A stretch of DNA of 64,000 nt, taken from NCBI GenBank assembly GCA_038503075.1, contig JBCAML010000022.1, positions 868,001 to 932,000 of the forward strand. Reading direction: 5' to 3'. This DNA comes from Gyromitra esculenta (Eukaryota; Ascomycota; Pezizomycetes; Pezizales; Discinaceae). This document shows positions 54,605 to 64,000 of this stretch, piece by piece (within the stretch, counting starts at the first letter, position 1; every line of letters begins with the position of its first letter). The notes beneath the pieces were generated by a model. That model had not been told where the DNA came from, ran no database searches, and saw only the letters and a list, made by a program, of their open reading frames with translations. Both the position numbers and the translations under genes were made by a program.

Positions 54605-56995
54605 TGCTACCGTATGTACTATTTGTATCTTTACGTAGATTTTTGATATTTGTAACACTAGATAGAACGTCTGGGGATGTCGGCTTCATTAGACTAAAAA
54701 GGGTTTAAAGATACTACGATACATGTAGTTTATAGATTATGAACCTGATAAATTAAAAATGAACGGTAATCTCTTATTTGCTTCGTTCTGTCGCGGGGGG
54801 TAACCGTGAAATGATGAAAAGTGTTAGTATCCTGCAAACGTCCTCGCAGTTGAGTTTTCGTGCAAAAAACTCCTGCCTCGGGTTTGAACTAGCTAAAGTC
54901 TGATCGAAACCAACCAAGCTGGAAATCAGGGCTGGGCCTGTTTAGACAGAGGGCCTAGTAGTTCACTAATAGTTCTATTAGTAGATACACCATCACCCTG
55001 AAAGCCTACCGTCTTCTCAACATAATCCGCCATCATGTCAAGCCCCGCTGTACGGCAATTTATCCATTATCCTGCTAATGCCCATATAACCCTTTCACTT
55101 TAGGGACGCGGAACCGACCACGTCAACTCGAGAAAACTGGGAGCTTCTGTTCCCGTGCCTGGCCAAATGACCCAAACGATCTTGGCATCGAATGCTTCTT
55201 CACGCCTGGCATGCTCATTGCCAACATGCTCTCGAAGGCCACGGCTATAAGCGTGCGAGGTCTATCATTACAGACAGCGAAGGCAGGTTCCCTATAGAAG
55301 AAATACGCAATGGCCAACGTGTGATTTTTTTACCTGGAATATTTTTACGGGGCGGCTGAGGACGGTGAAAATGGCAGAGTTGAGCTCGAGCATCTTGAAT
55401 CTTGATATGGAATATGTTAGTACACCAGGACTCGCATTGGACCCTTTGTTTCTAGATAGAAAATGTCATCGCGAGATGAGATTAAAGCACTTGCAACGCT
55501 AGCCCTAACGTAGATATTGCTAGCGTTTTTTTCTTGGTTGGTGGTTATACGCATTTCACAACAAACTGGCTTCAGCAAAGAGAGGTTGCCTCAGTGTCTC
55601 TGCGTTCGCATCCCGGGTCAAGCTTGGGTTATGGTTTTGGGGGAGAACTCATCTGTTAGTAGATGGTGGCCTTTCGTCCTAAATCATTTCGTTTAATACA
55701 GATCTATAAAAAGAGCGCGATAAGAGAATTTCTGAGCAAAACTCTGTTCCCTGTTCCCTACAGCCAGAACGCGTTTTCAAATAAAGGCAATCATCAGTGA
55801 TCACTCGGGGAATACCGCCACATAAGGAGGCTGTTTCATGCGGCTATTTCTAAATAATAGTTTTCAAGCTCTGGGGGTGTTTTAGGCCATCACACTACAT
55901 GCACTCAAGACAGGACTGGGGTGAATATTGTTGGGGGATGGTTACAGAACTCTGAGTAGATGCTAGCTTGTTGAAGTTACCCGGCCTCCATAGCCCTTTG
56001 TACTGGAGTCAATGATCCACTACCGGCAATTGAACCAACTAAACCAACTAAACCGTAACATTGTCAAACGCAGGGAACATACCGTTTGCCGACACAGACA
56101 CAGACACACTTCAGACTGAGGTCGATTTTTGACTCCAGACTGGCCCTGCCAGTGCTGCTACACGGGTACACGCCAACATACCATGATATACCACGTCCTC
56201 TGATCCCTCGCCACCGCCGTGTCCACTAGCCACACATGAATGCTCCTGAAATTGGTATGGCTTGGGTGCTCTTAGATGTCGACCAATAAAATTGGCATGT
56301 GGAACGCCTTTGTCTTACCAAGTATGCCAAGTTTTAATCCATGTATGCCAAACCCCAGGCTGTTTTTCTACAGAAATCTTCAACCTCAATATATCCACCA
56401 CCAGTACTTCTCAAGAGATATCCCTGCAGATGTGAACTTCCCATGGGTTTGGGTATTTAACTCAATTTTTCAATGTAATATTTAGCAAAAACATCCTCTG
56501 TGCATACCTAGTCACGCCTAGAGTATCACTCAGAACGGTTCCACTTTCCCTTTTTTACAGCCAAAGATGGGGTTTTATTCCACAACAACCACTCATCGCG
56601 GTACTCTATAAAAACTTGGAAAGCTTTATTACTATACTGAAAGGCTTTGCAAGTTTTCTTGGGCTGCCTGGATGTCTGTGGGAGTCGGAATTTCGGCCTA
56701 AAATCGAGGTCGACATCCAAGCGCACCCGTACCATATATTAAACATATCCTTCACTTTGTAGCTTTTTATTTTCCCGACGAGTGATGGTTTATGACGCAA
56801 GTAATGGTTTCCAGCTAATCCCGTTGATCACTAATCGTATCAACTAGATGCCGTTCCTCTATACCCTACGTCCCTGTACACCTATTTTGCTCGGTAGTCC
56901 ATCCCTATTCCCCGAGTAGGGCGAGGTTACATCCATTCTACTATATACGATCTCCCTTCCCCTCCCCTCCCCTAAACCTCACTATACGACTCACT
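54605..56995. other. Intergenic, 2.4 kb, no gene found
   Basis: Lies between the DNA2 stop and the riboflavin synthase stop. No frame longer than about 70 codons and no domain seen. No clear terminal repeats. An old transposon remnant cannot be excluded. Confidence 0.55.
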
Positions 56996-57811
56996 CTACT
57001 TCCCCTCCTTCAACTTCCTCTCCACAACACCCTCCACCAACCTCTCCAACAACCCATTTCCCTCCCCACCGCTTAGATACGCCTTAACCTGCTTCTCAAT
57101 ATACTTCCCCGTCATATCAACCTCCACATTAACCACCTCGCCCACCTCTTTCCTCGCAGTCACAATCTTCTCCTGCGTGTACGCAACCAACATAACCTCA
57201 AACCACTCCTCCCCCACCGCAACAACAGTCAATGATGCTCCGTCGACCGTAACGTATCCCTTCTCAACTATATACATCAGCACGCCTTTATCCCTGGGAG
57301 CGAAGCGGAATGTTAGTGCGTTGCCGTCTGGCGTTATGGACAGGATTGTCGCGGTGGTGTCGATATGGCCTTGCACGAAGTGGCCGCCGAAACGGACGTG
57401 GCCTGCGACGGCGCGCTCGAGGTTGACGGGAGAGGAGATGGCGAGGGCGCCGAGGTTTGTGCGGCGGAGGGTTTCGGGGGCTACGCCGACTTTGAAGGAT
57501 GTGCTGTCGAAGGCGGTTATGGTGAGGCAGGTTCCTGAGGGGGAGGGGGGTGTTAGTGAATGATATGGTGGTCGTGGTTGGTGGGTAAGGGTAGTGGGAA
57601 ACCGTTGACGGAGATGCTGTCGCCGAGATGGGCATCTGTTAGGATCTCTGAGGCGTCGGAGATGGTGAGGGAGGTGCCACCGCCGCCAGCTGCGGTATCA
57701 TCTTGGGGGATTAGGGACGAGACGGCTATTCTGGGGGGTTAGGTATTTTGTTTAATTGTATGAGGGGAGCTGTGACTTGCTTCCGATTGTTTCAACTATT
57801 CCGGTAAACAT
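56996..57811 (-). CDS. Riboflavin synthase (alpha chain)
   Basis: Exons 57811-57777, 57730-57603, 57534-56996, giving 233 residues. The hallmark N-terminus MFTGIVETIG and two tandem lumazine-binding barrels are visible: barrel 1 with LGDSISVNGTCLTIT and GHFVQGHIDT at its end, barrel 2 with VEKGYVTVDGASLTVV and a C-terminal helix (NVEVDMTGKYIEKQVKAYL). It converts two 6,7-dimethyl-8-ribityllumazine molecules to riboflavin, the last step of the pathway. The first donor is GTCACA, chosen because the nearby GC site breaks the frame. Confidence 0.95.
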
Positions 57812-58387
57812 GTTGGCGGGGTGAATTGGGTATTATGCAGATCGGAGGCGAATTGAGGCAATCGGAGGTGTGAGCGAGACGGAGATGCGGGGAGCCGGGT
57901 AATTCTCTTAACCCCACTCTGCATTATTCCGAGGTCCACTGCACTGGATATAATATTGTTGATAGATGGATTACGGGTCTCAATATTGCGAAAGCGAGTG
58001 ACCAGGTTCGCCCAAACAAGACCACCCATAAACAAGGAATTACTGATGGGATATCGATCAATTCGTGGACAAAATCGCACGAGTGATATATCATGACGGA
58101 GCATTCGACCAGGATCACGAACAGGACCTCACGTCATTTCCCAAATCCTACTCTCAAATGCTTTTTGATAGAAACGCCCTCAAATCACAGCAAAAGAAGA
58201 AGAAAAAGAAAACCAAGTTCCGTCCCATCCTTACGGGAATAGTTTTTTGTTTACAATTCATCCAAACGAAGGGAAGCGAAATCCCGGGAAAAAAAATCTA
58301 CTTTTTCATTTCATGATATTCGTAGTCTCCCTCCCTATTCCAACTTTCACCCTCACCTCTCAAATTCTTTTTTTATTGTTAGGAAAA
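57812..58387. other. Intergenic spacer, 576 bases
   Basis: Promoter of riboflavin synthase and 3' end of eS26. A run of A and C-rich tracts; nothing else seen. Confidence 0.6.
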
Positions 58388-59083
58388 TTAAGCGGCGGCG
58401 ACCTTGGCCGACTGGTTGGGGTTGACCTTCTTTCCGTCCTTGTTGTACCGGATTCTTGGGGGAGGAGCACGGTTGCGACGGCCTTCTCGGGAACGGACAC
58501 TGTGAAGGTGGGAATGTTAGTTACGGGGTGGGTCTCGGGGGTGCGTGTACGAACCGGACGATCTTTCCGTGGATGGCGCAGGAAACACAGTATTGCAGCT
58601 TCAGGTACATCTTGGGGACGGTGTACTCCTGGAAGACGGAGGCATCGGAGATATCACCTGTGGAGAAAGCCGTGTTAGCATAACCCCACAGCCCCATTAT
58701 CCCATCTTAATACCCCAATCTACCAACTCCCTCACAACCCTAACCCCCCAACCCAGCCAGCAATAGAGGGGGGTGTAGCATACGGATGGCAGCAGACTCG
58801 ACCATGTTACGGATGGTGAATCTCTTGATGGCCTTGTCCTTGGGGGTACATCTGGAGCAGTTGGAGCAACGGATGGGCTTGACGTGGCCACGACCCTTCT
58901 TGTTACGTCCACTGTTTGGAGCACAAACAATCAGCATCCAGGTTCATCCCCGACATCCAATCCAACCTCCCAGCATCATTCATCCTTTCCATCATTCCAT
59001 CATTCCATATCCCCGTAGGACTTGTCTCTGTGGGCTCAAAAGCAGTTGGAGGGGTCGTACTTGGAAGCTCTCTTCTTGACCAT
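58388..59083 (-). CDS. rps26: 40S ribosomal protein eS26
   Basis: Exons 59083-59061, 58911-58784, 58657-58555, 58499-58388, giving 121 residues. [80 protein letters not shown] and a tail [10 protein letters not shown] match eS26 throughout. The CSNC and CVSC pairs bind zinc. It sits at the mRNA exit channel of the small subunit. It is divergent from eIF3m, another translation gene, with 619 bases between the start codons. Confidence 0.97.
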
Positions 59084-59702
59084 GATTGCGGTTTTTTTCC
59101 TTTTTTTTTTCCGACTGTCTAGCTGTCAGCGTAGCTTCGACGTGTATGGGGGATCGCACGTACGGGAAGGTGGAATTTAGTCGTAGGGGCGGATTGTCGT
59201 CGTGGGCGATTGTCGGCGTGGAGTTGGTAGTACGTCTACTGGATCCCCAATAGCTTTTGGCAGGGGACAAGCGAAACGGCAGATTTCGCTTTTCGTGTGG
59301 TGCGAAAGCGAATGTGACCGTGCAGCAGGGCTGCTGCCCTGGTCATGTGATCTGGAGATGCGGACATCGAGATCTCTGCTCTTGCTCTGCAGGGCCGGCG
59401 AATATGTCGATTGATAGGTGCTATTCTACAGACAGCAGGCAGAGTAACGCTTCTCCGTGTAGATAGACGCCCAAAAGACATCGAGTCGAGACAATGCGCG
59501 TCGACGTTGGTGACATGAACTACACACCTAGGGTACGTGTCATACCACAGCCCCTCCATGGAAGATTGAACTTTTGTTGTCTTGGCAAGCCCACAACTCG
59601 ATTTCTCACCCCGCTAACCAACCCGCTGTCTATCTCCAGAGCCATCCAAATCCGCATCGCGATATTCCCCTCGATTTATCTTCTATCGATAAATTCTAAA
59701 TC
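59084..59702. other. Divergent promoter of eS26 and eIF3m
   Basis: Head-to-head spacer shared by two translation genes, which invites co-regulation. A pyrimidine-rich tract at 59090-59115 (plus strand) lies just upstream of the eS26 start. No specific factor site was identified. Confidence 0.5.
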
Positions 59703-61231
59703 ATGGATACCCCAATAAACACCCTCATGGTCGAGGGGTCGTTTGACGGTAAATTCCGCTTTTTTTTTTGTTTGGTGGGTGTTGGAAAAAAGGACTAACG
59801 GCGGTGGTGGGGATACGGCAGACCAGATCCTCGAGATGGCCCATTACGTCGATACACTTCGAGGTTCTGATGGATCGGTAGCGGAGGTAGAAGCGCTCTT
59901 GGTGAGTGAGGATAAGGAGGAGGCGTTGAAGAAGATTGTGGAGGCTAGCGGATTACTATCTTCTTCGCCCGAAAAAGGTATGTAGCACTTCCTCCTATTT
60001 ATACTGGGGGATTTTAGCTAACGATAGAGGGGGTGGTTGCTATAGAGTATATCCCCGCATACAACCTTTTGATCCATCTCATCCGTAACTCGCCGTCGCT
60101 CCCGTCGTTCCTGCCGGGGATTCTACAGAACCTTTCGACGCCGCCTCCTACATCGCCGCATAACGGACCTGCGTTGTCGATCCATGCGCTGTCGACGATC
60201 TTCAATGTTCTTCCTGCCAACAGTCCGCTACGGTATTCGGTTCTGCGGACTACGCTGAAGGTGGTTGCGGAGCATGGGATGTATGAGACACTAGCGTCGC
60301 AGCTGAAGAATGTGGAGAAGTGGGTTGGAGAGTGGGAGAGTCCGGCGGAGCAGGCTAGGGAATTGTATCTTGTGATTGCGGATATTGCGGAGAAGTCTGG
60401 TGATAACGAGTATGTTCCTGCCTCTACCTGTCCCTTGAAAGAGATTTTTTTGTTTTCTGGGTTGGCTAACGTGGTGGTAGTCAATTTTACCAATTCCTTT
60501 TCAAGGCGCTTCAGACTATTCCACCCGAGGAAGCAGATAATACGCAAGCTGGCGAGCTTGCGCTCCGTCTTGTTAAGGCTGCTATCAACATCCCGTCACG
60601 CCTTGAGTTCGATGACTTGATTGCTCTTGACGCTGTGCAGAACTTAGCCAATAGCGAGCCTGAGGCACATGCGCTCCTGGAAGTATTCATCGGTGGTGAT
60701 CTCGAAGACTACGAGGAATTCAACGACGAACACGACGGCTGGGTCGATGATAACGGTTTGTCCTCTCATCTCCCCTCCCTCCACGCCCTAATCCTAACCT
60801 AGAAAACTACAGGAATCGACCACCCCACCGCTTTCCGCAAAATCCGTCTCCTAACCCTCGCATCCCTTGCCTCCTCCGCTCCCAACCGTGAACTCCCCTA
60901 CAACGTGATCGCCCGCCGCCTCCACATCCCCAGCGAAGAAGTCGAACTCTGGGTCATCGACGTGATCCGCGCCGGCCTCGTCGAGGGAAAACTCTCACAA
61001 CTCAACCAGACCTTCCTCATCCACCGCTCCACCTACCGATCTTTTGGAAAACAGGAATGGGAAGAAATCGGCATGAGACTCGAGACATGGAAGTTGAGTC
61101 TGAGAGGCATCTTGGAGACTGTTAGGAGCGCGAGGGAATCGGTTGTTGAGCAGCATGGGAAAGAGTCTGCTGCTGTCGAGGGCGCAATTGGAAGGGTTAA
61201 TGCGGGGAGGTCGTTGGAGGTTGAAGGGTAG
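59703..61231 (+). CDS. Eukaryotic translation initiation factor 3 subunit M
   Basis: Exons 59703-59748, 59822-59977, 60046-60409, 60481-60755, 60813-61231, giving 419 residues. The N-terminus MDTPINTLMVEGSFDDQILEMAHYVDTL is followed by helical repeats (YIPAYNLLIHLIRN; NGPALSIHALSTIFNVL) and a C-terminal PCI/winged-helix domain (YNVIARRLHIPSEEVELWVIDVIRAGLVEGKLSQLNQTFLI). It is part of the eIF3 complex that brings mRNA and initiator tRNA to the 40S subunit. Length and order agree with fungal eIF3m. Confidence 0.94.
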
Positions 61232-62270
61232 GTTGGGGCTAATCTAAAAAAAGGGGGGGAGGGTTCTCTGGTTTTTTTTTTAACAATATAGTTTGTGTTT
61301 CTTTCTTTTTCTTTTTCTTCTTCTCTGTTTTTTCATGAGGCTATGATGGGTCGCGGAACAAAAAAACAAATTTTAAAATGGGTTAAGGGACATTCTTCAA
61401 CAATAAAGTTTGAGTGGCTTTTGTGAAATAGATATCCGTTATCGTTCTGGGGAGGGTAGAGTGCTGTTTTATTGGGCATGTTTATTGAGAGTTTGTGGGG
61501 GGAGGGGGTGAGGAGGGTGTGAAGAAAAGAAAAGAGAGTCTTGGGTTTGGTATTTTGTGTTTTGCCGCGCTAAGATACATATACAAGTGAAACCACCAAA
61601 TCCGTCACAGCCATCGAGGAAAAGTCGTCGTCGAAGAAGTAGTACTGTGTTTTGATACTTTGAGCGTCGTTTTTCGTGGATACTGGATCACTCCTGCTAC
61701 AAGCATCTTAGTCGCTCTGATTGATTGGCACCCTGAAGGAGAATAGCAGTGAAAGGGCGAGCTAGGGTTTAGATACTCTTGTGTAATAACGTATATGCTT
61801 TGATAGAGAAGGGGGGAAGAGGGGGTATATGAAGAGATGACTGTTGTGATGAAGCGGGTGTTAAGGGATCTATGAAATATGTATGTAGGCTGGTGAGTTG
61901 TAGTTGCGTGTAGGTATGCACTCTATCGAGGAAGGGATAATACTAGAGAGGCAGGGCATTTGCTATACTCACCTGCAAACGACGGCTGCATACACCAAAT
62001 CGGTGAATAGAGGGTGAAATGATAGTTTCGACATGCAGAATACGACCGAGTGATAACACATGATTTTTGCGGCTGAGAAATCTTGGCACGAATCGCGTGA
62101 ATCACGACGCTTACACACGTGACTCGCAACCTCACCTCTGAGCAGCAGCTCAAACATATGTGATAAACAGCTATTCACATCTCAACCCCGCCTCCCAAAC
62201 ACTTCTCTGGAGCAAGCAGACCCTCAGTTACAGCTTCGGCCCTACCAGCGTCGTCCCCCACACGATCGCC
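61232..62270. other. Intergenic, 1.0 kb
   Basis: 3' end of eIF3m and promoter of the PARG-like gene. It includes a palindromic CACGTG at 62116-62121, about 150 bases before that gene's start. T-rich and G-rich runs (61240-61330). No gene seen. Confidence 0.6.
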
Positions 62271-63723
62271 ATGCCTCCAGCCCCTAAAAGACCCTTAGAA
62301 GAGTCTTCCAAGGCCGGCTCTGAGAAAAAGAAGCTTGTCCAGACCAAACTCAGTTTTGGGTCCCGGATTACACCTTGGTCCACACTTTCCTCCTTGTCTT
62401 CATCGTCTACGCCGTCTTCGAGTCGCAATACGCCTTCGTCGTCGTCTTCAACATCGTCGTCGAGTCGCTATACTTATTCTGCGTCATACGCAACACCAAC
62501 GTCAAGCCGATACTTTAGTAGCTCTTCTGCTCCATCCTCACAGCGCCGGACCCCAACGGGCCGTGGGGGGTTGTTTAAGAACCGACAGTGGATACGGGAA
62601 GATTCCGGGAGCTCGTCTTCGCTATCAGGGCTATCGCTTTCGGATGATGGTGGACGGGATGAAACGCTGCGGAAACCAAAATCTTTTGATGCTAGATACA
62701 ATGCGGAGCGTGCGGCGGTTGCAAAGGAGACTATGTAACTCATTACCACTCCTTTTTTTTTTGGTGTATATTGGAATTCTGTCTAGCTTTGGAAGTTTTT
62801 GGCGGGGGTGGGATTTGGGCTAATGGGTGTTTAGAGAACTTATTCCGGAGGTGCTTACTCAGGTTCCTGAGGGTAAGAAGTGGGCGAGTTTATATTGCGA
62901 TCCGGATGTACGGTTGGATGCGCGTAAATGCCCTGGATATACACTCCCAGCGAATGATGCAGATGCCGGGAAGAAGGGATGCAGAATCAAAGTGGTAAAC
63001 GGCGACACCTTCGACACCGCCATTGGCATGGGCAAGATCGTCAGTGAACCTAAAGCCGTGGCTGTACTAAACATGGCAAATGCACGACACCCCGGCGGCG
63101 GATGGCGGAAAGGAGCAATGGCACAAGAAGAGGAACTCTGTTACCGGTACGAACCCCGTATTCAGCGCCTCTGTGGCTAGTAACTAATATCCCTTTTGTG
63201 TATGTGGGTTAGATCAACGCTATGGGGTACTCTCTATAGATCTTTCTACCCCATCCCTGAAGTAGCAGGAATCTACTCCCCCTCCGTTATAATCTTCCGC
63301 TCTACCTCTGCCACCGGCCACGTCCTCTACCCTACTGGAAAACCATTCAATAACCTCTCCGTCATATCTATCGCCGCATTAAGGGACCCCCCATTAACAG
63401 ATACCACACCTCCCGATTTCAAATCTCCCAAGGATAGAGAAATCACATTAGAAAAGATCAGGATGACGCTCCGCATCGCCGCGCTAGAGGGACACACTAG
63501 ACTCGTGCTAGGGGCGCTCGGATGCGGCGCGTTTAATGGCCCGAAAGAGAGAGTAGCGGAGTGCTTTCTACAGGTGTTCGTTGAGCCGGAGTTCAGCGGG
63601 GGCTGGTGGAGGGAGGTGGTGTTTGCGGTGATGGATATGGAGAAGGAAGAGAGCATGAAGGGTGTGAATGGGGGTGGAAATTTTGGTGTCTTTTGGAGAA
63701 CACTGAATGGAATGAGGGTTTGA
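62271..63723 (+). CDS. PARG-like macrodomain hydrolase (microbial type)
   Basis: Exons 62271-62734, 62835-63146, 63213-63723, giving 428 residues. The N-terminal 150 residues are Ser/Thr-rich and probably disordered, beginning PPAPKRPLEESSKAGSEKKK and including QTKLSFG, which loosely recalls a PCNA-binding box. The catalytic macrodomain has VAVLNMANARHPGGGW, with the loop GGG-x7-QEE (GGGWRKGAMAQEEELCYRSTL), the signature of poly(ADP-ribose) glycohydrolases, then VLYPTGKPFNNLSVISIAALRDPP and LVLGALGCGAFNGP. It is expected to cleave poly(ADP-ribose) chains. Its substrate is not shown by sequence. The QEE loop is split by intron 2 just after CYR. Confidence 0.88.
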
Positions 63724-64000
63724 TGAGGTGGTTTTTTGTGTTTGTGGATTAGCGATGGTGTTGGATGGCTTTTGTGGATTATTTTTTTTGCAGATTTGAG
63801 TGTTAGATGTTGGGACTCGCCTGTGTTGTGTTGTGTGGGGGTGTTGGTCGTGAGATTACTTGGGAGTTTGTTGCGTGTTTTATCATTGATATTGGAACTA
63901 GATAAATACAGTAGGCTTACGATGAACTTTCTGACACTAGCAATCATACGTTATCACTCGAGAATTTTGTACCAGGCAACGAAATGGTGCGTGCAGACGT
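63724..64000. other. Window end, no feature
   Basis: 3' flank of the PARG-like gene; T-rich. Nothing recognised before the edge. Confidence 0.6.

Noticed and set aside
57765..57780. GC-AG intron in riboflavin synthase
   Set aside because: The GCAAGT next to exon 1 looked like a GC donor, but it puts a stop in frame. The GT two codons on keeps the frame.

Overview
The window reads as nuclear DNA of a filamentous ascomycete. Genes carry many short GT-AG introns, many of them about 50-90 bases, with fungal branch sites. The proteins include Zn2Cys6, NACHT-ankyrin and SCAP families, and the transposons are chromodomain Ty3/gypsy and pogo-like elements of fungal type. The transposon load, intron density and presence of SCAP would fit an early branch such as Pezizomycetes, but that placement is only a guess. 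All exon coordinates were worked out by hand from splice signals, reading frame and family conservation.

Region 1 (1-14.7 kb) is a stack of nested mobile elements. A pogo-like DDE transposase pseudogene (minus strand, 12317-14694) is cut by a solo LTR (12798-13235, perfect 5-base target duplication) and by a second copy of the same LTR family (copy 2b, LTR 11894-12316). The gag of copy 2b is interrupted by a family 1 gypsy element (B, minus strand). The LTR of B was then split by a nearly full-length family 2 element (2a, 5360-11397, target duplication CCCCT). The gag of B is cut by an opposite-strand family 1 element (A, 1-3582, entering from the left edge). Both LTR families show a primer-binding site complementary to their own LTR, which is the Tf1/sushi self-priming arrangement.

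Region 2 (14.7-24.9 kb) holds small TIR elements and a decayed NLR-type gene (hydrolase-NACHT-ankyrin, 17180-22389). It carries frameshifts, a stop, and a 5'-truncated LINE flanked by a 13-base target duplication that splits its last exon.

Region 3 (24.9-64 kb) is gene-dense host DNA: U1-70K and RAD51 (divergent), a Zn2Cys6 regulator, mitochondrial uL2m and a LYR-motif protein (apparently divergent), SCAP, a small ankyrin protein, a mitochondrial 2-oxodicarboxylate-type carrier with an 11-base microexon, DNA2, riboflavin synthase, eS26 and eIF3m (divergent), and a PARG-like macrodomain hydrolase. RAD51 and DNA2 both have MluI-box (ACGCGT) sites upstream, which suggests G1/S control. Two further TA-flanked MITEs lie between these genes. 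I found no tRNA, rRNA or CRISPR array.

No wholly new system is evident. The strongest leads are the self-priming retroelements with non-TG/CA LTR ends, the order of insertions in the nested stack, the layered decay of the NLR gene, the microexon carrier gene, and the LYR protein ending in an in-frame minisatellite.
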